Program-made: the position numbers and the translations under genes | Shown here: positions 5,235 through 10,295 of the stretch, one piece after another | Layout: each line of letters starts with the position of its first letter | Position numbering within the stretch: position 1 is the first letter of the stretch | Source of the DNA: DAOPZJ01 sp964587625 | GTDB taxonomy: Bacteria; Bacillota; Clostridia; Oscillospirales; JAKOTC01 | DNA length: 10,295 nt | NCBI GenBank assembly: GCA_964587625.1 | Contig: CAZPLU010000051.1 | Coordinates: 1-10,295 of the forward strand | Direction: 5' to 3' | Notes under the pieces: generated by a model | What the model was told of the DNA's origin: nothing | Databases searched by the model: none | The model's input: the letters and a program-made list of their open reading frames with translations, nothing else

Positions 5235-8216
5235 ATGATACGCGGAAAACTCAAAATCGAAGAACCGCTGGGCATTTTCTGGCCCCGGCAGTATGTCCGC
5301 TTGCAAACTGCGCTCGACCGGCTTGTTCCCCTTGAAAATTTGACCCTGACCGATCCGTCCGGCGCACCGATTGAAGCCGATTTCCTCGGACTTGACGGAA
5401 ATATCCTGACCGTTGGTCTGATGTTTTCGCTAAACTCGAATGAAACGCTTGAATATATCATCCTCGAACATGAATCCGCCCGCTCCCGATTTGCCGAAAT
5501 CGCCGAGACAAACGGCGTCATTACAATCCGCACCCCGCAATTTACCTGCGACCTCCCGGCAAGCGGCGAATATTCCGACCCTCCGCCCCCGATCCTGCGC
5601 TTTTCCAATCAGACCTTATGCCTTTCCGGTCTGCTCTTGTCACCGAAAGAGAATGGGATTCGGCCCCCCTTATCAGAAGTGCGGGGAATTCAATCCTATA
5701 CAACTCTTGAAACCCGCCTGACCCGCCGCCCCCTGACGGTTCAGGCCGATTTGCGTTACGCCTTTTCAAACGGCGGTTACTGGAACGTCACCCTTGAATT
5801 TTTCAAAGATACCGCCGATATCAAAATCACCGAGTCGTTTTCCCGCAAAAGCCCATTACAATTCATCCTGCGTTTCGACCAAACCCCGAATAAAATCTAT
5901 GCCCGCATGCACGCACCGTCCGCCGAAAAGGGCCGCCCCGACGAGTGGAAGCGCCTTGAATACACCCCCGCCCCGGGCGACGCCGTCCGTGTTCAGCCCT
6001 TTTACACTTGGGACAACAACACAGCGACTTTAATGCAGCTCTATTTTTCGGAAAATTCTTCGCTCTGCATCGTCCCCGTCCGCGCTTCCCTTTGGAAAAA
6101 CGGCGTCGCCGCAGGCCCCGTTGTCAAATCCGATCAAATCGAACTGTCCGTCTGTGAGGGCGCGCGCGCCTGGGTGTTGTCGCTCTGCCCCGGCGATTCG
6201 CGGCGGGAGAGCGTCAAACTCACTTCCGCTTATCAAAACTGGGACAACATGTTAAAAATCCCGCCTGACGGCATCCGTTACGCCGACACGCTCTGCGCCG
6301 TCCACGGCGGCCCGTCCCTCGAAGACGCCCTGCGCTGGAACTGTACATATATTCCCGCCGACGATCATCCGCACCTGCTGCTTCAAAAACGGGACGTTCC
6401 GCGCCTGCGCGCACAGGTTCAAGACCGGCTTTGGCTGCGCGAGACCCTCGCGGCGCACAAAGACGACCCCGACGGTTTTGACCCCGCGGGGGTTTATCTG
6501 CTGACCGGAGACGATACATACGCAAAAATTGCCGCGGCCGAGATCCCCGAATGGCTGCTCACCCGCGTCCGGCTGCTCGCCGAATTCGGCTATTCCCTGC
6601 ACGAGCTCGTCTGCATCCGGCTCAGCCGCCCCCTGCGCCTCGTCGCCCTCGATTTTGACCTGATCGCCGATTCCCCCGCCGTTCCCGAGCGGGAAAAAAC
6701 CGTTATCTTTCGCCGATTCGCCTTTTTTGCTCATTGCATGGCCGATCCCGATTACTGGCCCCCCGCCGAAGCCGGATTTTCGAAGGGCAACCGCAATTTT
6801 CACAGCGACCGCTTTTCCGCTCTGGGCACGCTCGCCTGTTTATTAAAAGGACACCCCGAAGCCGAGGCATGGGCGACCTATGTCGAAGCCGAACTCGACA
6901 GAGAACTCGATTACGCGGTTTGCCCCGGCGGCGCATGGATCGAGGCCCCAAATTATCAGGCCTATTCGATGAACTATCTGATTTTGCTGTTTTGCGCGTT
7001 CAAAAACAGCGCCCGCCGTGATTTTTCCGCCGATCCGCGTTTTCTCTCGGCGATGGACTTTTTAGCCGCGATTCAGACGCCGCTCGATATCCGCTGCGGC
7101 ATTCACATGCTGCCGACCGTCGGCGACACCGCGGCCAACTATTGGACGCAGGGTTTTCAAAACGTCTTCGCATGGGCGGCGAACCTCGCCCGCGGCAACC
7201 CCGATTTTTCCGCCCGCATGATGCGCGCCTGGAACCGCGCCGGACAACCCGTGATCAACGCAGGCGGGGAACTCAACTCCGTTTTTAAAACCCTCGCTTT
7301 GATCGACCGAAATCTGCCCGCCGCCCCCGACGAACCGCCCGGGAGCCGTGATTTCCCCGAATTTGGCGTCTGTATGCGTTCCGAGACCGGTTATCTGCTG
7401 CTCAAGGCGGGTGAAATTTCGATGCACTACGACCACGACGAGGGGTCGCTGATTTGGTACGAAAAAAACGTTCCGATTTTAGCCGACCTCGGCGGCCAAT
7501 ATTTCCCCTCGGTTGACGCGTCTTTTCTGCACAACCGGATTTCTATCGGCGGAAAGACTGACGAATGCCGGGGCCGCCTGCTCTCGTTCGCCTCGACCCC
7601 AGAAACCAATTTTACCTCGTCGGAAGTCGTCATCGACCGCGTTCAGGAGTGGCCGCTCTGGCCGACCCGCGACCCCGACTGGAATTTCCGCCGCCAGCCG
7701 CCGCCCGAGCAGATCCCGCCCCACCGCTGGCGGCGCGACCTTGTCTGGCACAAGCAGTCCGGCGCATTGCTCATCCGCGACCGCGTAACAGGCAATTTGC
7801 CGTTCGATCAAAACTTATTACTGTATGCGGACGATTTTAAAAATTCGGATGATTTTATGAACTTCTCCGGCCAATTCGGCGTCGATATCGCCGTAAGCGT
7901 CTTCGGCGGCCAAAAATCCGAGACCTTTTCGTGGGGTTACGACGGCCTCGACGAGCCGATGTTTTTACGCGCGTTCGGTATGGACTGGCGCAAATACCGT
8001 TGGATGTGGGAGGGCGAGATGAAGCCGATGGGCGAAAAAATCCTCCTGCTGCGCACCCGATGCGCCCCGAATTCAACCTGCATGACTTTTTTATGCCCGC
8101 GCAAACCCGGCGAAGCCGTCAGCGCAATCTCCCCGCTTCCCGATTTTTCCGGCGTCGAGTGGCGGCAAAAGGGTAAAACCACGCAATTGCTTTTCCCGGA
8201 TGCATTTTCTCCGTAA
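5235..8216 (+). CDS. Heparinase II/III-like protein (polysaccharide-lyase type), cytosolic
   Basis: 993 residues from ATG 5235-5237, which has GGAGGG six bases upstream. The first about 350 residues are strand-rich without a match I can name. The middle (about 390-690) looks like the alpha/alpha-toroid of heparinase II/III-type lyases: NFHSDRFSALGTLACLL (521-537) resembles the N-W/H...R-x-A-A-L-G segment, and CPGGAWIEAPNYQAYSM (563-579) the D-G-x-x-x-E-x-x-x-Y-x-x-Y segment that holds the catalytic tyrosine in this fold. HYDHDEGSLIWYEKNVPIL (731-749) corresponds to the H-x-H-x-D-x-x-S-F block opening the C-terminal beta-sandwich, followed by ADLGGQY. In the family these proteins cleave uronic-acid-containing glycans by beta-elimination. 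There is no signal peptide, so the likely substrate is imported oligosaccharide (inference). It is much longer than classic heparinases (about 640-770), owing to the extra N-terminal part. Substrate unknown; activity not proven. Confidence 0.72.
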   Translation: MIRGKLKIEEPLGIFWPRQYVRLQTALDRLVPLENLTLTDPSGAPIEADFLGLDGNILTVGLMFSLNSNETLEYIILEHESARSRFAEIAETNGVITIRTPQFTCDLPASGEYSDPPPPILRFSNQTLCLSGLLLSPKENGIRPPLSEVRGIQSYTTLETRLTRRPLTVQADLRYAFSNGGYWNVTLEFFKDTADIKITESFSRKSPLQFILRFDQTPNKIYARMHAPSAEKGRPDEWKRLEYTPAPGDAVRVQPFYTWDNNTATLMQLYFSENSSLCIVPVRASLWKNGVAAGPVVKSDQIELSVCEGARAWVLSLCPGDSRRESVKLTSAYQNWDNMLKIPPDGIRYADTLCAVHGGPSLEDALRWNCTYIPADDHPHLLLQKRDVPRLRAQVQDRLWLRETLAAHKDDPDGFDPAGVYLLTGDDTYAKIAAAEIPEWLLTRVRLLAEFGYSLHELVCIRLSRPLRLVALDFDLIADSPAVPEREKTVIFRRFAFFAHCMADPDYWPPAEAGFSKGNRNFHSDRFSALGTLACLLKGHPEAEAWATYVEAELDRELDYAVCPGGAWIEAPNYQAYSMNYLILLFCAFKNSARRDFSADPRFLSAMDFLAAIQTPLDIRCGIHMLPTVGDTAANYWTQGFQNVFAWAANLARGNPDFSARMMRAWNRAGQPVINAGGELNSVFKTLALIDRNLPAAPDEPPGSRDFPEFGVCMRSETGYLLLKAGEISMHYDHDEGSLIWYEKNVPILADLGGQYFPSVDASFLHNRISIGGKTDECRGRLLSFASTPETNFTSSEVVIDRVQEWPLWPTRDPDWNFRRQPPPEQIPPHRWRRDLVWHKQSGALLIRDRVTGNLPFDQNLLLYADDFKNSDDFMNFSGQFGVDIAVSVFGGQKSETFSWGYDGLDEPMFLRAFGMDWRKYRWMWEGEMKPMGEKILLLRTRCAPNSTCMTFLCPRKPGEAVSAISPLPDFSGVEWRQKGKTTQLLFPDAFSP

Positions 8217-8295
8217 ACAGCGACAACCCGAAGCAAGGCGGGCATGTGAAGCATAAAAAACTCCTTATCAATCAAAAAAAGAGGATCGATCAAAT

Positions 8296-9045
8296 ATGAC
8301 GAAATTCGAAATGCTGCGCTTTGTACAGGCCCAACTTGCCTTCGACATGAACTGCACCGTCGCCGACTTGAACGGCGAAAAGGACAGCTTCGTCTTCACC
8401 GAAGCCAAAGAAAACCCCGGCCGCAGGCCGTTTAAACGCGGCAAAGACCACTTTGAGATGCTCTCGATGGGCAACGCCATCATCGTGTCGGCGACGCCGG
8501 GAATCATGAATCTCGTGAAACCGCAGCTGCGGGACAAAACCCGCGACGAGGCCTTTTCCATGCCGTTTGTCTACGGTCAAGTTCTGTATTATTTGCCCGA
8601 CTTGGCCCAAATCGTACCGCTCGCCCCGCCCGACGGTTTTACATACGAGCTCATCGAACAGCGAGATATCCCGCCGCTGTATCAATTCGAGGGCTTTCAT
8701 AACGCCCTCGGATACGATGTCAACCACCCGCGCCCCGATGTTTTGGCAACTCTCGCCAAATACGACGGTCAAATTGTCGGCATGGCAGGCGCCAGTGCCG
8801 ACTGCGCAATGTTATGGCAAGTCGGCATGGACGTGTTGCCCGAACATCGTCATCACGGACTCGGTGCCTATCTCGTCAACGCTCTCACGCTCGAAATTCT
8901 AAAGCGCGGTTATATCCCGTATTACGGCACCGCTTCCTCAAATCTCGCCTCCCAGCGCGTCGCCCACCGCGCGGGTTATGCCCCCGCCTGGGTCTGCGCC
9001 TACCGCGGCCGCTTCGAGGAGTATGACCTCGAACCGATAAATTGA
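8296..9045 (+). CDS. GNAT-family N-acetyltransferase
   Basis: 249 residues. AAGAGG (8279-8284) lies 11 bases before ATG 8296. The C-terminal half (about 117-249) is a GNAT domain: VGMDVLPEHRHHGLGAYLV (176-194) contains R-H-H-G-L-G (185-190), the R-x-x-G-x-G acetyl-CoA pyrophosphate loop. SSNLASQRVAHRAGY (214-228) is the N-x-x-S-x-x-x-A-x-x-x-G-Y motif near the cofactor thiol. The first about 115 residues form a separate region that I cannot assign, with PGRRPFKRGKDHFEM and a hydrophobic stretch IIVSATPGIMNLV; this two-part layout occurs in many clostridial GNAT proteins. The protein should be cytosolic; the acceptor substrate is unknown. It follows the heparinase-like gene by 79 bases on the same strand with no terminator or clear promoter between, so cotranscription is likely. 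No terminator is visible after its stop. Confidence 0.85.
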   Translation: MTKFEMLRFVQAQLAFDMNCTVADLNGEKDSFVFTEAKENPGRRPFKRGKDHFEMLSMGNAIIVSATPGIMNLVKPQLRDKTRDEAFSMPFVYGQVLYYLPDLAQIVPLAPPDGFTYELIEQRDIPPLYQFEGFHNALGYDVNHPRPDVLATLAKYDGQIVGMAGASADCAMLWQVGMDVLPEHRHHGLGAYLVNALTLEILKRGYIPYYGTASSNLASQRVAHRAGYAPAWVCAYRGRFEEYDLEPIN

Positions 9046-9115
9046 AAGCAATACTCAATGAAAAATATTGAACGGTCTATAAAACCAAATAATTTCAAAT
9101 TTTTTCGAACCCGAC

Positions 9116-9144
9116 TTGTACAATTCGGAGAAGCGTGCTATAAT
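9116..9144 (+). promoter_or_regulatory. Strong promoter-like site ahead of a short orphan message
   Basis: TTGTAC (9116-9121), a 17-base spacer and an exact TATAAT (9139-9144). Predicted transcription starts near 9151. GTGAGGG (9165-9171) then lies 7 bases before ATG 9179-9181, so promoter, ribosome site and start codon are properly spaced. The frame, beginning MPNQFLVSFGSTPKK, finds no stop before the bidirectional terminator at 9224-9269 and would otherwise stop only inside the antisense of tRNA-Asn (9329-9331). I therefore do not call a protein. The site could drive a small RNA of about 115 bases or be the stub of a lost gene. Confidence 0.6.
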
Positions 9145-9215
9145 TCTTAAAAACAAATCATTAAGTGAGGGTAGAGAAATGCCAAATCAATTTCTGGTCT
9201 CTTTTGGTTCGACTC

Positions 9216-9269
9216 CAAAAAAACCAACAAAAAAACAACCCTGCCTCTGGCGGGTTGTTTTTTTGTTGG
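9216..9269 (-). terminator. Terminator of the 5S/tRNA cluster, bidirectional
   Basis: Arms CAACCC-T-GCC (9236-9245) and GGCGGGTTG (9249-9257) have a 3-base loop and one bulged T. They are extended by A7/T7 runs (9229-9235, 9258-9264) and CCAAC/GTTGG (9224-9228, 9265-9269). On the minus strand the stem is followed by seven T, then GTTGG, then seven more T (complement of 9217-9223), directly after the CCA of tRNA-Asn. This is the expected end of a stable-RNA operon. On the plus strand T7 also follows the stem, so it stops transcription from the 9116 promoter. The long stem includes the tRNA's own CCA, so RNA folding and 3' processing may compete. Confidence 0.85.
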
Positions 9270-9342
9270 CTCCCCCTGTTGGGCTCGAACCAACGACCCT
9301 GCGGTTAACAGCCGCATGCTCTACCAACTGAGCTAAGGAGGA
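9267..9342 (-). tRNA. tRNA-Asn (GTT)
   Basis: A 76-base cloverleaf with the CCA end encoded (complement of 9267-9269). Acceptor stem TCCTCCT/AGGGGGA has one G-U pair. The D-arm is GCTCAGTTGGTAGAGC, the anticodon stem TGCGG/CCGCA with loop CTGTTAA (anticodon GTT), and the T-arm GTTGG-TTCGAGC-CCAAC. It is the last gene of the minus-strand cluster, eight bases after the 5S rRNA gene. Confidence 0.95.
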
Positions 9343-9349
9343 ACATCTG

Positions 9350-9466
9350 TGCCGGCATCACCTATTTTCCCGGGCCGTTACCAGCCAAGTATTTTGGGCG
9401 ACCGTGAGCTTAACTGCCGTGTTCGGAATGGGAACGGGTGGAACCTCAAAGCAATCGACACCGGCA
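9350..9466 (-). rRNA. rrf: 5S ribosomal RNA
   Basis: About 117 bases with terminal stem TGCCGGT/(G)CCGGCA. Internally it has the conserved 5S strings CCCGTTCCCATTCCGAACAC, GTTAAGCTC and TACTTGG-CTGG on the minus strand. Ends are placed from terminal pairing and may be off by one or two bases. It is followed by tRNA-Asn and preceded, about 165 bases upstream, by tRNA-Glu rather than by 23S rRNA, so it is outside a complete rRNA operon or in a rearranged or misassembled one. Confidence 0.95.
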
Positions 9467-9509
9467 AGATATATGGTAAACGCACCTGTTAGGGGCGGGT
9501 TACCCAGAG

Positions 9510-9565
9510 AGAGGGCAGGAATTAGAGGGCAGAGGGCAGAGTTCGGTGTTTAGAATTTAGAATTT
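9510..9565. repeat. Low-complexity tandem repeats between tRNA-Glu and 5S
   Basis: Three copies of AGAGGGCAG (9510-9518, 9524-9532, 9531-9539) are followed by two copies of TTTAGAA (9549-9562) running into TTT. The segment CAGAGGGCAGAG (9530-9541) recurs in reverse complement at 9865-9876, on the other side of tRNA-Glu. Such short purine-rich repeats look like slippage-prone or mobile spacer DNA; no gene is visible. Confidence 0.6.
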
Positions 9566-9609
9566 CGTGTTCAGCGTTCAAGATTAACCTGCATTCTTAA
9601 TTCTGCATT

Positions 9610-9630
9610 GCGTTTCGCGGCGCGAAGCGC
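9610..9630. repeat. Palindromic hairpin fused to the 3' end of tRNA-Glu
   Basis: GCGTTTCGC (9610-9618) and GCGAAGCGC (9622-9630) form a 9-bp stem with one wobble and a 3-base loop. It abuts the CCA of tRNA-Glu with no spacer base. Nearly the same hairpin abuts tRNA-Lys at 9898-9919. No T-run follows on the minus strand, so it is not an ordinary terminator. Confidence 0.8.
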
Positions 9631-9705
9631 TGGTGACCCGTATGAGAATCGAACTCATGTTACCGGCGTGAGAGGCCAGTGTCTTAACCGCTTGACCAAC
9701 GGGCC
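9631..9705 (-). tRNA. tRNA-Glu (CTC)
   Basis: A 75-base cloverleaf with CCA encoded (complement of 9631-9633). Acceptor GGCCCGT/ACGGGTC has one G-U pair. The D-arm region is TTGGTCAAGCGGTTAAGAC, as is usual for bacterial tRNA-Glu. The anticodon loop is CTCTCAC (anticodon CTC) and the T-arm ATGAG-TTCGATT-CTCAT. CTC reads GAG codons; most genomes also carry a TTC species, which must be elsewhere. Confidence 0.94.
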
Positions 9706-9731
9706 CGATTAGGTGTATTCACTTCTCTTTT

Positions 9732-9764
9732 AGGTCAAGAGGTTACCGCTCTGACCAACGGGCC
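9732..9764 (-). pseudogene. Truncated 5' fragment of a tRNA-Glu-like gene
   Basis: On the minus strand the fragment begins GGCCCGTTGGTCA, identical to the first 13 bases of tRNA-Glu, and continues GAGCGGTAA like a D-arm. It then departs into CCTCTTGACC with no anticodon stem, T-arm or CCA. It lies 59 bases upstream of the intact copy. It looks like the remnant of a second tRNA or of recombination inside the tRNA array. It may fold as a small hairpin (GGTCA...TGACC). Confidence 0.6.
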
Positions 9765-9775
9765 GTGGTAGTGGT

Positions 9776-9896
9776 TGGGAATTAGAAAATGGGAATTAGT
9801 AGTACGGGCTTTGGGTTTTGCGATTCGATTGGATTTGTCAGAAGCGATGGCGTTGAAATCTTTTCTCTGCCCTCTGTCTTCTGACTTCTGTCTTCT
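9776..9896. repeat. Spacer with short direct repeats between tRNA-Lys and the tRNA fragment
   Basis: TGGGAATTAG occurs twice (9776-9785, 9790-9799). A pyrimidine-rich stretch at 9865-9896 is built from CTCTG/CTTCTG units (TCTTCTG-ACTTCTG-TCTTCT). It contains the reverse complement of a 12-base string at 9530-9541. No coding signal is visible; composition differs from the flanking tRNAs. Confidence 0.55.
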
Positions 9897-9897
9897 C

Positions 9898-9919
9898 GCG
9901 TTTCGCTTGCGCGAAACGC
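9898..9919. repeat. Palindromic hairpin fused to the 3' end of tRNA-Lys
   Basis: GCGTTTCGC (9898-9906), loop TTGC and GCGAAACGC (9911-9919) form a perfect 9-bp stem. It abuts the encoded CCA of tRNA-Lys. The left arm is identical to that of the copy at 9610-9630 and the right arm differs by one base, so this is a two-copy element with the same placement and orientation. Confidence 0.82.
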
Positions 9920-9995
<76 letters not shown>

Positions 9996-10120
9996 ATACT
10001 TTGGTGATAAGCCGTGTCCGCCATGATGTCGGTCAGGCCGCGAAGTTTCACTTCTACCTTTGGTACGCCACTGCCACGCGGTCTTATCCAGGTGGGTGTT
10101 TTGGATTTTAAAGGTTCATT

Positions 10121-10160
10121 CAGGGCTTTGGGTCCTGAGAACTGACCGGCATGATGCCGG
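10121..10160 (+). repeat. Structured RNA module, copy 1
   Basis: Hairpin CAGGGC-(5 bases)-GTCCTG (10121-10137), then AGAACTGA (10138-10145), then hairpin CCGGCA-TGA-TGCCGG (10146-10160). In plus-strand RNA the first stem pairs fully through a G-U; on the minus strand the same position would be an A-C mismatch, which favours the plus strand as the transcribed one. Confidence 0.55.
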
Positions 10161-10231
10161 ATTCATGACGCGCACTTCACTTGATCGTCAGGATAGCAAC
10201 TACCCCGCGGTCGAAGTTGTGCGCAAAGTTT

Positions 10232-10276
10232 CAGGGCTCGGGGCCCTGAGAACTGAATAATGAAGGCAGTGCCTTC
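10232..10276 (+). repeat. Structured RNA module, copy 2
   Basis: Hairpin CAGGGC-TCGGG-GCCCTG (10232-10248), then AGAACTGA (10249-10256), a 5-base spacer, and hairpin GAAGGC-AGT-GCCTTC (10262-10276). The order and spacing match copy 1 at 111 bases distance. The second hairpin has a wholly different sequence, so the structure appears kept rather than the bases. Confidence 0.55.
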
Positions 10277-10295
10277 AGCCATGCCACGAACCCGG

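Larger units (their letters stand above)
9996..10295. other. Non-coding right-edge region, possibly an rRNA leader or spacer
   Basis: I see no protein gene or complete RNA gene here. It contains a small hairpin GAAGT-TTC-ACTTC (10042-10054) and two copies of a structured module (10121-10160 and 10232-10276), listed separately. CCTGAGAACTGAATAATGAAG near 10243-10265 resembles the conserved TTGAGAACTGA-type string found next to boxA antitermination sites in rRNA leaders and 16S-23S spacers of Gram-positive bacteria. This suggests an rRNA operon beginning to the right on the plus strand. This is resemblance from memory, not a proven match. Confidence 0.35.

Noticed and set aside
6220..8293. Antisense frames of 100-180 codons under the heparinase-like gene
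   Set aside because: Third-position GC bias creates them; no start signals, and low-complexity Gly/Arg composition.
9048..9085. Terminator after the acetyltransferase gene from CAATA...TATTG
   Set aside because: The stem is only five mostly A-T pairs with a long loop and no T-run directly after it.
9116..9331. A small protein-coding gene ending in GLEPTTLRLTAACSTN
   Set aside because: The C-terminal part is the antisense translation of tRNA-Asn, a well-known spurious pattern, and a terminator lies before it.
9510..9565. Repeats as a CRISPR array
   Set aside because: Units of 7-9 bases occur in direct tandem with no regular spacers of 25-40 bases and no cas genes in the window.

Overview
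The window looks like a piece of metagenome-assembled genome from a Gram-positive, Clostridia-type bacterium, probably an uncultured Oscillospirales/Ruminococcaceae-like lineage. This is inference. It rests on strong purine-rich ribosome binding sites, near-consensus TTGACA/TATAAT promoters, lipoprotein signal peptides, and the sequence character of the enzymes and tRNAs. A block of exactly 100 N (2258-2357) is a scaffold gap, so the distance between its two flanks is unknown.

Layout, left to right. (1) At 1-400 on the plus strand are the 3' end of an XRE-type repressor and, overlapping it by ATGA, a tiny ribbon-helix-helix protein whose reading frame is broken by one base. Both end before a bidirectional terminator. 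(2) At 415-2218 on the minus strand are a mannitol-1-phosphate dehydrogenase-type polyol/uronate oxidoreductase with its own promoter and a short flavodoxin-like protein, separated by a hairpin repeat. (3) At 2358-3022 on the minus strand is the N-terminal part of a GH28/pectate-lyase-superfamily beta-helix protein. It is cut by the gap and driven by a perfect consensus promoter. (4) At 3111-5008 on the minus strand is a two-gene lipoprotein operon. The first gene is intact and its DNA is visibly more AT-rich than its neighbours; the second has an in-frame TGA right after the signal peptide. (5) At 5009-5234 is a divergent promoter region with an internal hairpin. (6) At 5235-9045 on the plus strand are a 993-residue heparinase II/III-like (polysaccharide-lyase-type) protein without a signal peptide, then a GNAT acetyltransferase. 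(7) At 9224-9995 on the minus strand is a stable-RNA cluster, read right to left: tRNA-Lys(CTT), tRNA-Glu(CTC), 5S rRNA, tRNA-Asn(GTT) and a strong terminator. The two upstream tRNAs each have the same palindromic hairpin fused directly to their CCA end, and a 5' tRNA fragment lies upstream of tRNA-Glu. (8) At 9996-10295 there is no protein gene. It holds a duplicated hairpin / AGAACTGA / hairpin module that resembles an rRNA leader or spacer on the plus strand.

How the parts could work together: the beta-helix hydrolase-like protein, the heparinase-like protein and the polyol/uronate-type dehydrogenase are all plausible parts of acidic-polysaccharide or oligosaccharide use, but no transporter or sugar-specific regulator is in view. 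They lie in separate transcription units, so a shared pathway is only a hypothesis. No CRISPR array, transposase, phage gene or recognisable defence system is present. The most unusual signals are the single-base break in the ribbon-helix-helix gene, the interrupted lipoprotein, the repeats fused to tRNA 3' ends, the duplicated RNA module at the right edge, and a promoter plus start codon that run into a terminator before any stop codon.
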